Shown here one piece after another: positions 17,232 through 27,233 of a stretch of DNA of 64,000 bases; position 1 is the first letter of the stretch, and each line of letters opens with the position of its first letter. Where the stretch lies: assembly GCA_937873155.1 (NCBI GenBank), contig CALMVZ010000010.1:1-64000 (forward strand), in the 5' to 3' direction. A program made the position numbers and the translations under genes. The notes beneath the pieces are model-generated. The model was not told the DNA's origin, ran no database searches, and saw only the letters and a program-made list of their open reading frames with translations. This DNA is from an uncultured Bacteroidota bacterium. GTDB lineage: Bacteria; Bacteroidota; Bacteroidia; B-17B0; Aurantibacillaceae.

Positions 17232-18908
17232 TTACCAATTAACAAATATTTTAATAACAGACCACGGCATACTTATTATAGAGATACCCCATGGCAATTT
17301 ATCAATCAAAATATCTATAGTCGTTTTCTCAACTTTCAGATTCCAGCCATTGGCCTGGCGTTCAAGAATGCCCTCTCTGATAAAAAAGGCATCACGTATA
17401 CCTTCGCCGGAAGTGCCTTTTAAAGCTGTCCAGTTTGCAGCCACTGCTTCAAGCAGATCTTTGCATTCTGTTCTTTCTTTTTCAGTGATCTTGAAATCTA
17501 TTGTAAATGGCGCTTCAATTTCAATTCCGCAAAGAATTTTATTTAGTAACATATCATGCTCTTCAAAATTGTCTTCGTTGTTTGTTGCAAGGTATTGGAG
17601 CAGGTGAGCAGCTCTTTCTGCTGCTTCAGCTGAATTGAATTTTTTTCCATCGCAAAGCTCTAGTTCTTTAAAAAAAGAGGGGAGGTAAGGATTCAGGATA
17701 ACAAGCCCTGCATTTTTTATGTAATGGTCGTCATTGGCTTCAACTGCGTCTGCATATTCTTTTAAGTGTTCTTCTTCTGTGGCATTGATTTCTTCACTAT
17801 CGGCATTAATACTGGCTTTTTCTTCCATTTGTTTAAAGTACTTAGCAATGGCTTCGACATCACCTTTAAGAATAAGATCACTTATATCTTCTTTAGCATT
17901 GTTCCTGTTTTTGTCAATATGGATTTCCTTGTTTTCACTGTTTTCTTGTTTAGTTGGTGTTTTTTCTTTCACATCTTTGTTGAAGGGATCAAGATCTTGT
18001 ACGAAGTACTTTTTAACATCATCAGCTGTAAATATTTTCTTTATTTTCCCCCAATACACATTATTTACATCGGCCAGAGCTTGTTTGATCTCGATTGTTT
18101 TAGGATTTAACAGTTCATTTTTTTGAAATGTATCTTTTAAGCATTGTTCATAAAACTGTTTCGCAACTTCCATATCCGGTTTTGTTTTCAGCAACCCCGC
18201 AACAAAAGACCGCAGCGGAATTATTTCATTCCCGGAATAAGTTAAAGCGTGTATATGAGCTAAACGTTTTATAACATGATAACCAGATAAGTTTTCGGAG
18301 AAGCTGAGTAATTCTTTCATGGTTTTATTGAGCTGTCCTGAAATAATATGGATCACTTTTTCAATAATATCCTCCGATAAACGTAGAAGCCTTTTCCTGG
18401 CTTCAGCTGATTGTAATGCAGTGACCAGCTCCGCTCGTATCTTTATTTCTTCGTTTTGCAAAACATCGTTGGCAAGTTCTTCAAGTAGTATTGGTTTATC
18501 CTGTTCAGCCCACCAGGGAAGCGTTCCTGTTTTTAAGATGTGAAAGAATAATTCCGATTTTGTATTTTTAACAGCAACACGTTTATTTTTCGCGACTACT
18601 TTATTTAAACCGCCTGTACTTCTGGTTTCATCGATCACTTTCTTAAGTTTCTCTCTTACCTGTTGCTCTAATTTAATAAGCCCGGGAGAATTATCACGAT
18701 CAGGGTAAAAATTTTTGAAATCGAGTTCAAATTTTTCAAGACGGATGATATCTTCCTTAATATCTATCTCATCAAGAATTTTTTCAATCATTGGATAAAT
18801 GTGTAATTTAAAAAAAACAGAAGCCACCGCCTGCGTCTTAAAAGCATCGTCAGCCGAAGGAACCGTGAGCTCTACAACAGCTCTTTTTATTATGTGTTTA
18901 GCGCACAC
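17232..18908 (-). CDS. eCIS tape measure protein (Afp14-like, CIS_TMP)
   Basis: A 558-aa protein matching the Bacteroidota contractile injection system tape measure family at both ends. The start is HIIKRAVVELTVPSADDAF and the end has ILERQANGWNLKVEKTTIDI followed by DKLPWGISIISMPW. The middle is helical, with a Lys/Glu-rich variable region (about residues 310-375) of the kind that differs in length between species. It should set tube length and help load cargo. The start is GTG at 18908, with no better ATG nearby, and a perfect hairpin lies 19-41 bp upstream. Cargo genes follow directly. Confidence 0.92.
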   Translation of the reverse strand: MCAKHIIKRAVVELTVPSADDAFKTQAVASVFFKLHIYPMIEKILDEIDIKEDIIRLEKFELDFKNFYPDRDNSPGLIKLEQQVREKLKKVIDETRSTGGLNKVVAKNKRVAVKNTKSELFFHILKTGTLPWWAEQDKPILLEELANDVLQNEEIKIRAELVTALQSAEARKRLLRLSEDIIEKVIHIISGQLNKTMKELLSFSENLSGYHVIKRLAHIHALTYSGNEIIPLRSFVAGLLKTKPDMEVAKQFYEQCLKDTFQKNELLNPKTIEIKQALADVNNVYWGKIKKIFTADDVKKYFVQDLDPFNKDVKEKTPTKQENSENKEIHIDKNRNNAKEDISDLILKGDVEAIAKYFKQMEEKASINADSEEINATEEEHLKEYADAVEANDDHYIKNAGLVILNPYLPSFFKELELCDGKKFNSAEAAERAAHLLQYLATNNEDNFEEHDMLLNKILCGIEIEAPFTIDFKITEKERTECKDLLEAVAANWTALKGTSGEGIRDAFFIREGILERQANGWNLKVEKTTIDILIDKLPWGISIISMPWSVIKIFVNW

Positions 18909-18926
18909 GTGCTTTATTAAATTAAA

Positions 18927-18949
18927 GAGGGAAGGTTAAGCCTTCCCTC
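18927..18949 (-). promoter_or_regulatory. Perfect 9-bp stem-loop between the 1089-aa gene and the tape measure gene
   Basis: GAGGGAAGG, loop TTAAG, CCTTCCCTC form a perfect inverted repeat in a 50-bp intergenic gap in mid-operon. On the minus strand it is followed by TTTAATTTAA, not a clean T-run. It could be a partial terminator, an RNA-stability element or a cover of the tape measure ribosome binding site region, so it could set the step-down between structural and cargo genes. Confidence 0.6.
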
Positions 18950-18958
18950 AATGATATT

Positions 18959-21900
18959 TTATGTTGTGGGTGGCGGAATTATGCCGCCGCCGGTGCACAA
19001 TTCTGTCACGTTAATTGTTACTTTACCCATTGATGAACGTTGCTGAACAACTCCCGCGTCGTCCACAATTTCAAACATATAGTAAAAACTGTCTGTGCCA
19101 AGGAAGCCGCTGCCCGCAGCATTCGATTGATTTGGTTTGTAATAGAAAGTTTGACGTGTACTGAAACTTTGATCAAAAGTTATTCCAACGCTTCCATACG
19201 TTGGCCCGTTAGACGGCTGATTACAATAGTTACCTGTTAGCATTGGCGACAATTTGATCACCTGTAAAGTATCTTGTTGCTGGCGGGTGGAGAATTGAGA
19301 TACTTTATTACCATTTTTATCTACAAGATATAAGCGGACCTGTGTATCCTGGTAAGTTTGTTTATCATACTGTAACATTGGAATGATATCAATGAATAAT
19401 TCCTGGTTAGCATTACAGCCGCGGCCCCAAACATCCACATCTTTACCGAATGCATAATCGCCAAGATTATATTCAACATAGAACGGCAATGCAAGGGCAG
19501 GTATATTTAATTGCTGTATTTGTACAGGGTGATTGATGTCTTCACATTCACAATCGCAACAGCATAGATATGGTAACGAAAAGTCAGCAATGATCTGATC
19601 GGGTTGAATACCTAATTGTTCAACGGGTATTCCGAGACTGATCGCAGTACCGAAAAATTCGAAATTAACTGTAGCCTGGTCGATATAATGCAGCCTTTCC
19701 TGATCTTGTACCGTCATTGAATCCAATGATCTTAAATAATTGGCTTCTGCTGTATATTCTGCCATTACTCCGGCAGTAGTAATTATATCTTCCCTGATCG
19801 GGTTATCGATAGTTATAGGTGCTCCATTGTAAACAACAATAAATGTTCCGCCCGGTTTTACACCTGCTTTGTGTTCAACCCCGGGATGTTTTTTAATAAA
19901 GTTCGAGAACAAAGTCATGTCATTTGCCTTGATCTGATTGAGCCGGTACTGGAATGTATAATTAACGAGCGTAAGACTTTGGAATTTCGGATCTGTAATG
20001 AATCTTTCAAGAAGGCCCAATACTTCGCTCCACCATGCGGAAAGATCCATATAAAGTTCAGGTGTATTTTTGATCTTAGTACTTCTTAAAATAAGATCCA
20101 GTATTTGGATGAAATCAACTTTAACGTTAATGGCCGCCTGAACCGCATTCAGATAATTTTGAATAAAGCCGGGAGATAGGTTAGGTGTAATGCCTGTATA
20201 CCCAAAGTTGAAATTAGTAATATTGAACGGAAGATAAGTGGTTGTGAGATTGTTTAAAGTTTGACATAACTGAAGCAGGTCTGCAGTTAACTTATTGCGC
20301 GCTTCGGTCATTGTTCGCTGTGGGGCATTTAAAGGAATAACTGCAACTGATTTCGTATCTGCAGTGCCGTCAACGAATGATACTGCATTCGTGAATCCAA
20401 TTTGTATAGGAGTGACCGAACCATTCTTTATGCCGGTATTAGCATCATTTATTAGATTAGTGAGGAATGACGGGAAGCCCTTTAAAACAACCGCGCTACC
20501 TTCCATTTTTGCAAAGCGATCGAAAACATTTTTGATCATGCTAAGCATTTCAACTCTTAGTGAACCATATTCAGTTCTGAGATCATTGAAATCACAACGT
20601 TCTGCAATATTATCAGGAGGCTCACCGGTTAATCTTAAAGCGATCACATTAAATGGCAGATCGAAATCGTTTTTAATTTTTTCAATCTGTGCAACTGCAG
20701 GCGTAACTTTTTCTCGGATGTGGCCCTCAATCCTGTAAAAATTATAAGGATCAGTGTCATAATATAACGGTGTTTTTATAGGGCCAAGATCGTTGAACTG
20801 TGCCGGATCCTGGTTACCGTAAGCTAATGGGAAAATGTTTTTACTGAATAAGCATTTCTTTTTATACTCATAATTCCATGATGCTTCAAGTGTTCCGAGA
20901 TTATTGAATGTCTCGTGGATACGGTAATAATAAGGGATAGATCGCCTACTCAACGGATCACGTTTTTCATTACTTGGTGTAATGTAAATGGGAACTGGGA
21001 TCTGACTTGGCGGAACAATTACAGTGTTCGGATTGTTTATTGTATCCAGGTCAAATTTGTTTAGCATTAATACGATCCGCTTGTGAAGCATGATCGCTTT
21101 CTTCAGCATTTCATTTTGTGAATTGAACAAAGGCGAATAGATGAATTGGTGCCTGTATTTTGATGGTTTGCATGTAGCAGGTGCAATTACTTCACCAAGG
21201 AATAAATGTCTTGGGAAACAATCCATATCCATACAACATTCAGACATCAGATCAAACGCAACATCACGAAATTCATTGTAAGCAAGGATCAGATCTTTTA
21301 AAAAATCGTAAAAGTATTGCATACCCAAATACTTTGGCCCGGTAGAACTTCCCAAAAGAAAACTGGTCCATGCCGGAGCCGGGAAACTTAAGAAAGGGTT
21401 AACGCCTCCGTATACTGGCGACAGGATAGGGGAGAAGTCAACGTAAGTTTGTTTTAATGCGCTGAATATTTGGTTAAAGATGGTAATATTATTTACAGGT
21501 TTAGCAGTTGAGCTTAACGCATTAATATAAGTTTCCGAGAAGGTGAAATAATTGGTTGTGTTTTGTGAAGGTGTAGGACCATTCGTCCACAGGGCTTTTT
21601 TCATTGTGATCTCCGGAAGATCATATTTATCAACAAAGGCTGCGGTTTGCGCGCATGTTCTTGAAATGATCTTGTCCGCATCCGTTTTGCTTACTAATAA
21701 TCGACGGAGGTTGAACACTCTTGTTTTACCTTCTTCATCACAGGATTTTGTAAGGCAGGATTTAAGATCTACATCCACTGTTTCAAGGAACAGCATCACG
21801 ATCTTATCGTTTATGTTAATAGCGGGGTCATTCAGGAATCGGATCACATCAGTAGGAAGTACAGGAGCATCATCAGTAAGTAATTCGTAAAGTGTAATAT

Positions 21901-22228
21901 CCTGAACCATTGTATCCTGATCTTCAAACGGAGGATATTGTGTTCCTGTAGGGAGTGTATATTGTCTGCACCTTTTTACAACACAATCACCTTCGGTAAT
22001 AAGGAATCCTTGTGTGGTAATTCCCATTCCTTTAAAAATGGTAATCTCCGGCGGTACTGCAGAAGGACTCCACTGTAATTCGAAACCGCAGGCAATACCT
22101 GCACCAAGTAATTTTACACGTGTTATTCGATTCTGTTCATCGAGATAGGCTACGAGTTCGTTTAATTGCGAACTGGTAAGTACCTGGTTATTCTCAAAAA
22201 TCGGATATGAATTCAGAAGACTACTCAT
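18959..22228 (-). CDS. Large eCIS-associated protein of unknown function
   Basis: A 1089-aa protein between the Afp12-like baseplate gene and the tape measure gene. The N-terminus has LNELVAYLDEQNRITRVKLL and GAGIACGFELQW, a pattern I associate with large Bacteroidota eCIS-linked proteins but cannot assign to a function. The middle is helical. A Cys/acid cluster LCCCDCECEDINH (about residues 890-902) is notable, and the C-terminus is beta-rich with GTDSFYYMFEIVDDAGVV, like cadherin or Big-type repeats. It is 11 bp downstream of the Afp12-like gene, so it is expected to be part of the particle or its assembly. Confidence 0.75.
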   Translation of the reverse strand: MSSLLNSYPIFENNQVLTSSQLNELVAYLDEQNRITRVKLLGAGIACGFELQWSPSAVPPEITIFKGMGITTQGFLITEGDCVVKRCRQYTLPTGTQYPPFEDQDTMVQDITLYELLTDDAPVLPTDVIRFLNDPAININDKIVMLFLETVDVDLKSCLTKSCDEEGKTRVFNLRRLLVSKTDADKIISRTCAQTAAFVDKYDLPEITMKKALWTNGPTPSQNTTNYFTFSETYINALSSTAKPVNNITIFNQIFSALKQTYVDFSPILSPVYGGVNPFLSFPAPAWTSFLLGSSTGPKYLGMQYFYDFLKDLILAYNEFRDVAFDLMSECCMDMDCFPRHLFLGEVIAPATCKPSKYRHQFIYSPLFNSQNEMLKKAIMLHKRIVLMLNKFDLDTINNPNTVIVPPSQIPVPIYITPSNEKRDPLSRRSIPYYYRIHETFNNLGTLEASWNYEYKKKCLFSKNIFPLAYGNQDPAQFNDLGPIKTPLYYDTDPYNFYRIEGHIREKVTPAVAQIEKIKNDFDLPFNVIALRLTGEPPDNIAERCDFNDLRTEYGSLRVEMLSMIKNVFDRFAKMEGSAVVLKGFPSFLTNLINDANTGIKNGSVTPIQIGFTNAVSFVDGTADTKSVAVIPLNAPQRTMTEARNKLTADLLQLCQTLNNLTTTYLPFNITNFNFGYTGITPNLSPGFIQNYLNAVQAAINVKVDFIQILDLILRSTKIKNTPELYMDLSAWWSEVLGLLERFITDPKFQSLTLVNYTFQYRLNQIKANDMTLFSNFIKKHPGVEHKAGVKPGGTFIVVYNGAPITIDNPIREDIITTAGVMAEYTAEANYLRSLDSMTVQDQERLHYIDQATVNFEFFGTAISLGIPVEQLGIQPDQIIADFSLPYLCCCDCECEDINHPVQIQQLNIPALALPFYVEYNLGDYAFGKDVDVWGRGCNANQELFIDIIPMLQYDKQTYQDTQVRLYLVDKNGNKVSQFSTRQQQDTLQVIKLSPMLTGNYCNQPSNGPTYGSVGITFDQSFSTRQTFYYKPNQSNAAGSGFLGTDSFYYMFEIVDDAGVVQQRSSMGKVTINVTELCTGGGIIPPPTT

Positions 22229-22238
22229 GATTGTATAT

Positions 22239-25200
22239 TTAAATTTGTATTGTTCCTAATGATGATCTGTTTAATATTATTGAATTTTGTAATGAATCCT
22301 CGTCTTCACAATCGTGAAGTGTGCCCGGCGGATAAACACTCCTCAGCCTTTCAAGAATGTCGATAAGTTCGTTTAATGCGGTTGATAAAGCAGCTTTGTC
22401 TTTATTTTTTTTGCAATTCTCAACAAGCCAGGTTTTGTATTTCAATTCGAACTCTTTCATTTGTTCGCAGTTTATCCAGCAAATATTAAGTGCAACGTGT
22501 GCGGGGCATTCCAAACGGAGAGACCGCTCAAAGAATTTGCGGAAATCCTGATTGATGAAGCGGCCCTGCCAGTATGGAAGTACAACGCTTGCAATAAAAG
22601 AATACGGATCTTCAATTATACAGTTATCACACTCGTCTTTAAGGTTTATAGTTAGTAACCTGTCCTGAACTCTTGTTAATACCTCATTGAATGTGAATTT
22701 TACCTGGGTTAGACCTACCGCAGTTAATGATAGTATTTTATAGGTACCATCATTGATGTTATCTTGTGAGTTTTTTATAATTGCCGGACTTGTATCATCG
22801 ATCTCGTTAATATCCTCAGTGATCGTTACGTCCGTTCCGCCGGTAGAATCAATAGCAACAGTTTTAAGAAAATAGATATCTCCGTTTACCGGGAGTGTTT
22901 GATCCGGTATAGGTTCAAATACTTTAATACCTGTAAAGCTTCCTGAAAATCCGAAGGAAACTACCCTATAAGTGTTATCATTAATATTTGCGGTAGAATC
23001 TTTGATCGTTATATACATTAATGGCGTCAGTTCAAATGTGATATCACCGGAAATAAAGAATACATTATTTACTGTACTGGCTGAAACAACCACGTATTTT
23101 TTTGTGAATTCCAATGAGCCTTCCGTGGTAAGCGTTGTATCAAATGATTTAGTCAGCGGAAGGAAAAGATCTTCGTTCACTTTAGGGCGTAATAAGATAT
23201 GCTCAACTACATGCATGCCTTCGTGTCCGAAGAATTTTGAAGTGATGAACTGTATCATTTCATCAACTGCAACATCACCTGCGCCGGCTTGCGCATATAT
23301 TTTCCTTACACCTAACGGAGCGAGTTGAATATTAGTTACCGGAAGGGATTTTAGGTAATAAAGGTCACCTAATGAGGTGTCAAAAATATCTTCTTTTACC
23401 CTTACCAAAGTTGTTGAACCGTCAGTAGTAACTTTTTCAATAGTGTAATCACCGTTATTATTCAATGAATTAATGATCTTAATGGATTCACCCGGGAACA
23501 GAACACGGTTTAATACACCATTCAATTCAAAAGTGTGGGCCAGGATATTAACTCCGCCTGGTATTACGGGAAAGCTTCCATCGAACAGTATTTCTCCTCC
23601 TGCAATTGCAGCTAACGGATCATTGGTATTAAGAATAATGTTTCCTGAAAAGTCTGTACTAAATCCTGTAATTAAGTGATCGCCATTATTTGCAGGTACA
23701 TTGTTTACAAGGCGTACCGAAGTAGGAGACAGTGGCGGCACAAGTAAACTTGTACCGGTATGATTGGCGCCAATTGAGGACAGTACGGAATTAAAATCAG
23801 ATTCAACACTTGTCGCCAGTGTATCTTTACATTTATCGGCAATGTTAAACCTGTATTGAGTTGTAAGCCCGTCAAAAGTATAATGTTTTTTTAATGTTCC
23901 ATTGAACATGATCTGGAACAATACTTCTTCCTGGTTTGCTAAAGCGAATGCTTCCAGTTCAGCCTCTGTTTGGGTATTGTATAATAATGTTCCGTAAGGA
24001 ATAGTATTTTGTAAGGGCGGCCCGCCTGATAAAGTCAAGTGGGTTTCGGTATTACTTCCAATAACTACAATCTGAACTAAAGATACGGTATAGTTACCAT
24101 CGTTATCACCGGAATTTGTAATTGTAACGGGGTCGTTGATCTTGATCTCATCAAAAAAATCTCCGCTCAGTTTAGCTATAGTAGTCCCGATAACACCAAT
24201 AATTGGCTCAGAAGCTTTAGGTTCACCGCAGCTTGTATACGTTCCGGTCATCAGTTCATTAGCTGCGATGAATTGGAATGGTACTTTATACAATGTAAAG
24301 CTATACGAATAAGTTGGCGGGTCAGGAACCATATTGGCAACCGGGAGAGTTGCAACTATATAATTCGAGATCGGACAAGATAAATTTTCCCTGTTGGATT
24401 CAACATTAAAATAAAATTCATCGGCGCAAACCGCAATTGCATCATCAATGGCAGCTTCTGCTGCTGCAAAGGTCGGATATGTTATAGATGCAGGACTCAA
24501 GGCAAGTATATTACCCTTATCACAAGTAAGTCTGAAAGTATAAGGAGCATTTGTTGAAGTGGCCGGATTTTCCGGACCGATCGGAATGCCTAAATTATCC
24601 AGTATAATATATCTTTCGCGGTTAACTCCGTTAATCAGTACTTTTTCTATTCCTGTTTTCCAGGTATCAATGGTAGCAAACGCAGTTGATGGAAACAAAA
24701 GATCACTTTCTAAAACAGGAATAAATGTAGTGCTGTTGATAATATTGAAAAGCAGATTAGGTGTACTGCCCACCATAATAAAATTACTATGGTAGTTCAG
24801 ATCGCTTGACGTTCTTGGTGGTACTCCTGTCAATAACGATACGCGCTCTTCAAGTCCTGAATCATTATCCTCATGATAAAGTTCACAAGGGCTTTCATAA
24901 TCAAACGCTTTGAAACGTCCTGAACTGATCTTAGGGTAAGCGTTAAGTACTTCAAGTTTATCAATTAATAATTCTTTTGGCGCTTTTTTACCGGTAAGTT
25001 TATAAACTACCATAGCGTAATCTGTAAACTGTTCTGAGAAACGTGCCATTAAGTGATCAAGGAACCTGTTTCTTCTTTCTTCAAATAATTCTTCATTCTC
25101 GGTTATGTCCTGGACATGTTTTGGATATAAAGCGGGGTTAACAAGTAACGCATTTACATCTGTAACGCTTGGTATCAGGCTTTGTGTAAAATAACTTTTG

Positions 25201-27017
25201 TCAATTATGAAATTTCCAAAAGCATCTCTTTCGCCATTCATCGAAAAAAGATCTTTTACATGAGCCAATTGCGAAAGATAATCCGCTAGCAACTGGTCGA
25301 AGAACATTAAAAAACCTTTTAGTTGTTTGGCTTGTGCCTTACGAAGGTCGCTTGATGAATCGGGTAAACCTTCGGGCCCAATACCATACACGAGCGGAAA
25401 TTCATCCTGTGTGCTCACATATTCTTCAATGTTCTTAAATTCTCCTTGAGGTACAGGAAGATCAAGAATCGGGTTCTCAATTTTTTGTGGTCTTTCAGCG
25501 GCTTCTAATTCTTTTATTAATTCATCAACTTCAACTTCATTAGCTTTAAAAGGTAACAGGTCTTTAAAGAAAGTGATCTTTGAAAGTTCGGTTGAAAGAC
25601 GCGGTACATAATTGAATTCAAATGCAAGATCAAGACACCATCTGACACTTAGTGATGGAATGTTATCGTCATTATCCAAAGGAACGTTCCCTATTTGGAT
25701 ACTCTTAACCGCAATTACACCGGGTACATCCATGATGATCTGAATAAGATCTGAAACGTGAATGACCTTGCGGCGGTCAGCTTTTATGAGCTCTTCGTCG
25801 TCAATAAAACCATGACGCAACGGAGGGCCTTCAAATATTTCCTCTGTACGTTTACCTTTTTCGTACAGTTCTTCTATCGTATAAAAGTATACAGTAGGGG
25901 CAAGAAACTTCGCGATCTCGAAATATATTTTAGCCTGTACTTCTTCAACATCGGCGTCAGTAGCCAGTTCAATATCCGCACAAACTGCTATCTGTTCGGT
26001 TTTGAGCGCGCTTATTTTGAAAAAATCTTCACATAAGTTCCTGTTGGCCATCAAACGTGCACGGACTTCGGCAATGATCTGTAATATCTTTTTTACTTTT
26101 TGCTGATATAATATTACCAACGCATCAGGATCCATAACAGCGTACATGGCTGCGTTTATTTGCGACTCAATGAAAGTGGTAATAGTTGGTCCTGCAATTG
26201 GTAATTGTGAAATGCTGACCCAAACTGTTTTATCCGGGAAAAGTCCATAGCCTTCCAATTTGTAACCTTGGGGCATTCCAGTAAAAACAAGAGTTAATCT
26301 TTTTATATGTGATTGTATACTGGCAAGATCATTCCAATCAACTCCCGGGTCATCCCAGCGTGGAAATTCAACACTTATTTTTACTTTCATTCCTGAAAAT
26401 ACCTGGTAGCTTACAGGAGTGGGAGGTGCGGTAATTGTTATTGTCCTTTCAAGTGTATTTTCGTTAAGATCACCGTATTTCTCGGTCTTATCAAGTTCCA
26501 AAAGTATATTATATAGAACTTTAAGATTTAATTTTTCCGGACTTGATGGGATCTCAGGCTCGTAGTCTAGTTTATCAAGCCCTCTTTTAATGTAAATAGG
26601 AATCTCGTTTTCCTCGGAACATTCTATCCAACCATTTTTTACACCTGCAATAGGGCAGCCAATATCCGAAGGATCGTGAACATCGCAATCGATCAAAAGT
26701 TTCCTGTAATCGTTTAATGTAACAGGATACATCGGCAGAATTTCTCTTGCTGTATAAAAATTCCTGATATCAACCGATGGTAAAGACGGATCCTGAGCTA
26801 ACAGATCAGGAATGTTATAAGAGGTCCTATAACCGAGGTCTGTAATTACATAGCTTAATACTTCAAGTATACTTACACCCGGATCACTAAGATTATAGTC
26901 TGTCCACAGTTTACCCGCAAGTTCCTGGATATGTTTCAATCCTTCTTCTCTCAGAAGATCGAACCGCATGCTTTTAAACTCGGGCGGCGTTCTCGTTATG
27001 GTTACACTCTCAGCCAT
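22239..27017 (-). CDS. Giant Afp12-like baseplate protein with tandem beta-module insertion
   Basis: A 1592-aa protein. The N-terminus has the baseplate signature DYNLSDPGVSILEVLSYVIT, and further KAQAKQLKGFLMFFDQLLAD and HEGMHVVEHILLRPK occur in the core. The C-terminus has YSFIASVVLPYWQGRF and LRLECPAHVALNICWI, typical of Bacteroidota Afp12 homologues. Between about residues 940 and 1440 there are four or five related beta modules, each with a core like IKIINSLNNNGDYTIEKV and a return strand ending GDLYYLK or GDIYFLK. These make it much longer than usual for the family and would probably decorate the baseplate. The translation start is ATG at 27017. Confidence 0.9.
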   Translation of the reverse strand: MAESVTITRTPPEFKSMRFDLLREEGLKHIQELAGKLWTDYNLSDPGVSILEVLSYVITDLGYRTSYNIPDLLAQDPSLPSVDIRNFYTAREILPMYPVTLNDYRKLLIDCDVHDPSDIGCPIAGVKNGWIECSEENEIPIYIKRGLDKLDYEPEIPSSPEKLNLKVLYNILLELDKTEKYGDLNENTLERTITITAPPTPVSYQVFSGMKVKISVEFPRWDDPGVDWNDLASIQSHIKRLTLVFTGMPQGYKLEGYGLFPDKTVWVSISQLPIAGPTITTFIESQINAAMYAVMDPDALVILYQQKVKKILQIIAEVRARLMANRNLCEDFFKISALKTEQIAVCADIELATDADVEEVQAKIYFEIAKFLAPTVYFYTIEELYEKGKRTEEIFEGPPLRHGFIDDEELIKADRRKVIHVSDLIQIIMDVPGVIAVKSIQIGNVPLDNDDNIPSLSVRWCLDLAFEFNYVPRLSTELSKITFFKDLLPFKANEVEVDELIKELEAAERPQKIENPILDLPVPQGEFKNIEEYVSTQDEFPLVYGIGPEGLPDSSSDLRKAQAKQLKGFLMFFDQLLADYLSQLAHVKDLFSMNGERDAFGNFIIDKSYFTQSLIPSVTDVNALLVNPALYPKHVQDITENEELFEERRNRFLDHLMARFSEQFTDYAMVVYKLTGKKAPKELLIDKLEVLNAYPKISSGRFKAFDYESPCELYHEDNDSGLEERVSLLTGVPPRTSSDLNYHSNFIMVGSTPNLLFNIINSTTFIPVLESDLLFPSTAFATIDTWKTGIEKVLINGVNRERYIILDNLGIPIGPENPATSTNAPYTFRLTCDKGNILALSPASITYPTFAAAEAAIDDAIAVCADEFYFNVESNRENLSCPISNYIVATLPVANMVPDPPTYSYSFTLYKVPFQFIAANELMTGTYTSCGEPKASEPIIGVIGTTIAKLSGDFFDEIKINDPVTITNSGDNDGNYTVSLVQIVVIGSNTETHLTLSGGPPLQNTIPYGTLLYNTQTEAELEAFALANQEEVLFQIMFNGTLKKHYTFDGLTTQYRFNIADKCKDTLATSVESDFNSVLSSIGANHTGTSLLVPPLSPTSVRLVNNVPANNGDHLITGFSTDFSGNIILNTNDPLAAIAGGEILFDGSFPVIPGGVNILAHTFELNGVLNRVLFPGESIKIINSLNNNGDYTIEKVTTDGSTTLVRVKEDIFDTSLGDLYYLKSLPVTNIQLAPLGVRKIYAQAGAGDVAVDEMIQFITSKFFGHEGMHVVEHILLRPKVNEDLFLPLTKSFDTTLTTEGSLEFTKKYVVVSASTVNNVFFISGDITFELTPLMYITIKDSTANINDNTYRVVSFGFSGSFTGIKVFEPIPDQTLPVNGDIYFLKTVAIDSTGGTDVTITEDINEIDDTSPAIIKNSQDNINDGTYKILSLTAVGLTQVKFTFNEVLTRVQDRLLTINLKDECDNCIIEDPYSFIASVVLPYWQGRFINQDFRKFFERSLRLECPAHVALNICWINCEQMKEFELKYKTWLVENCKKNKDKAALSTALNELIDILERLRSVYPPGTLHDCEDEDSLQNSIILNRSSLGTIQI

Positions 27018-27039
27018 TTGCTTTGTTATCAGTACTTGA

Positions 27040-27213
27040 TTATACTTTTTCGGTTTGTGTTGTTTCCTTGATCACATCGGTGGTAAGTTGTTCTTGTGCC
27101 TGCGCGTGAATTTTGTTTATTACATCATTTACCTGGTGATATGGTAATTGAGCTAAAGCTTTTAAGATCAGATTAGCTTCGTTTATACTTAGTTTTAAAT
27201 TAAAATCTTTCAT
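27040..27213 (-). CDS. Small conserved phage-like helical protein (57 aa)
   Basis: A short ORF in the gap between the second fibre gene and the Afp12-like gene: ATG at 27213, TAA at 27040. It begins MKDFNLKLSINEANLILKAL and continues with LPYHQVNDVINKIHAQAQ. The pattern resembles small helical proteins found in phage tail regions of Bacteroidota and other bacteria. It fits the gap with 20 and 22 bp on either side. The function is unknown; a baseplate or chaperone accessory is plausible. Confidence 0.75.
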   Translation of the reverse strand: MKDFNLKLSINEANLILKALAQLPYHQVNDVINKIHAQAQEQLTTDVIKETTQTEKV

Positions 27214-27233
27214 ATGCTTTATTTTTTAGAATG

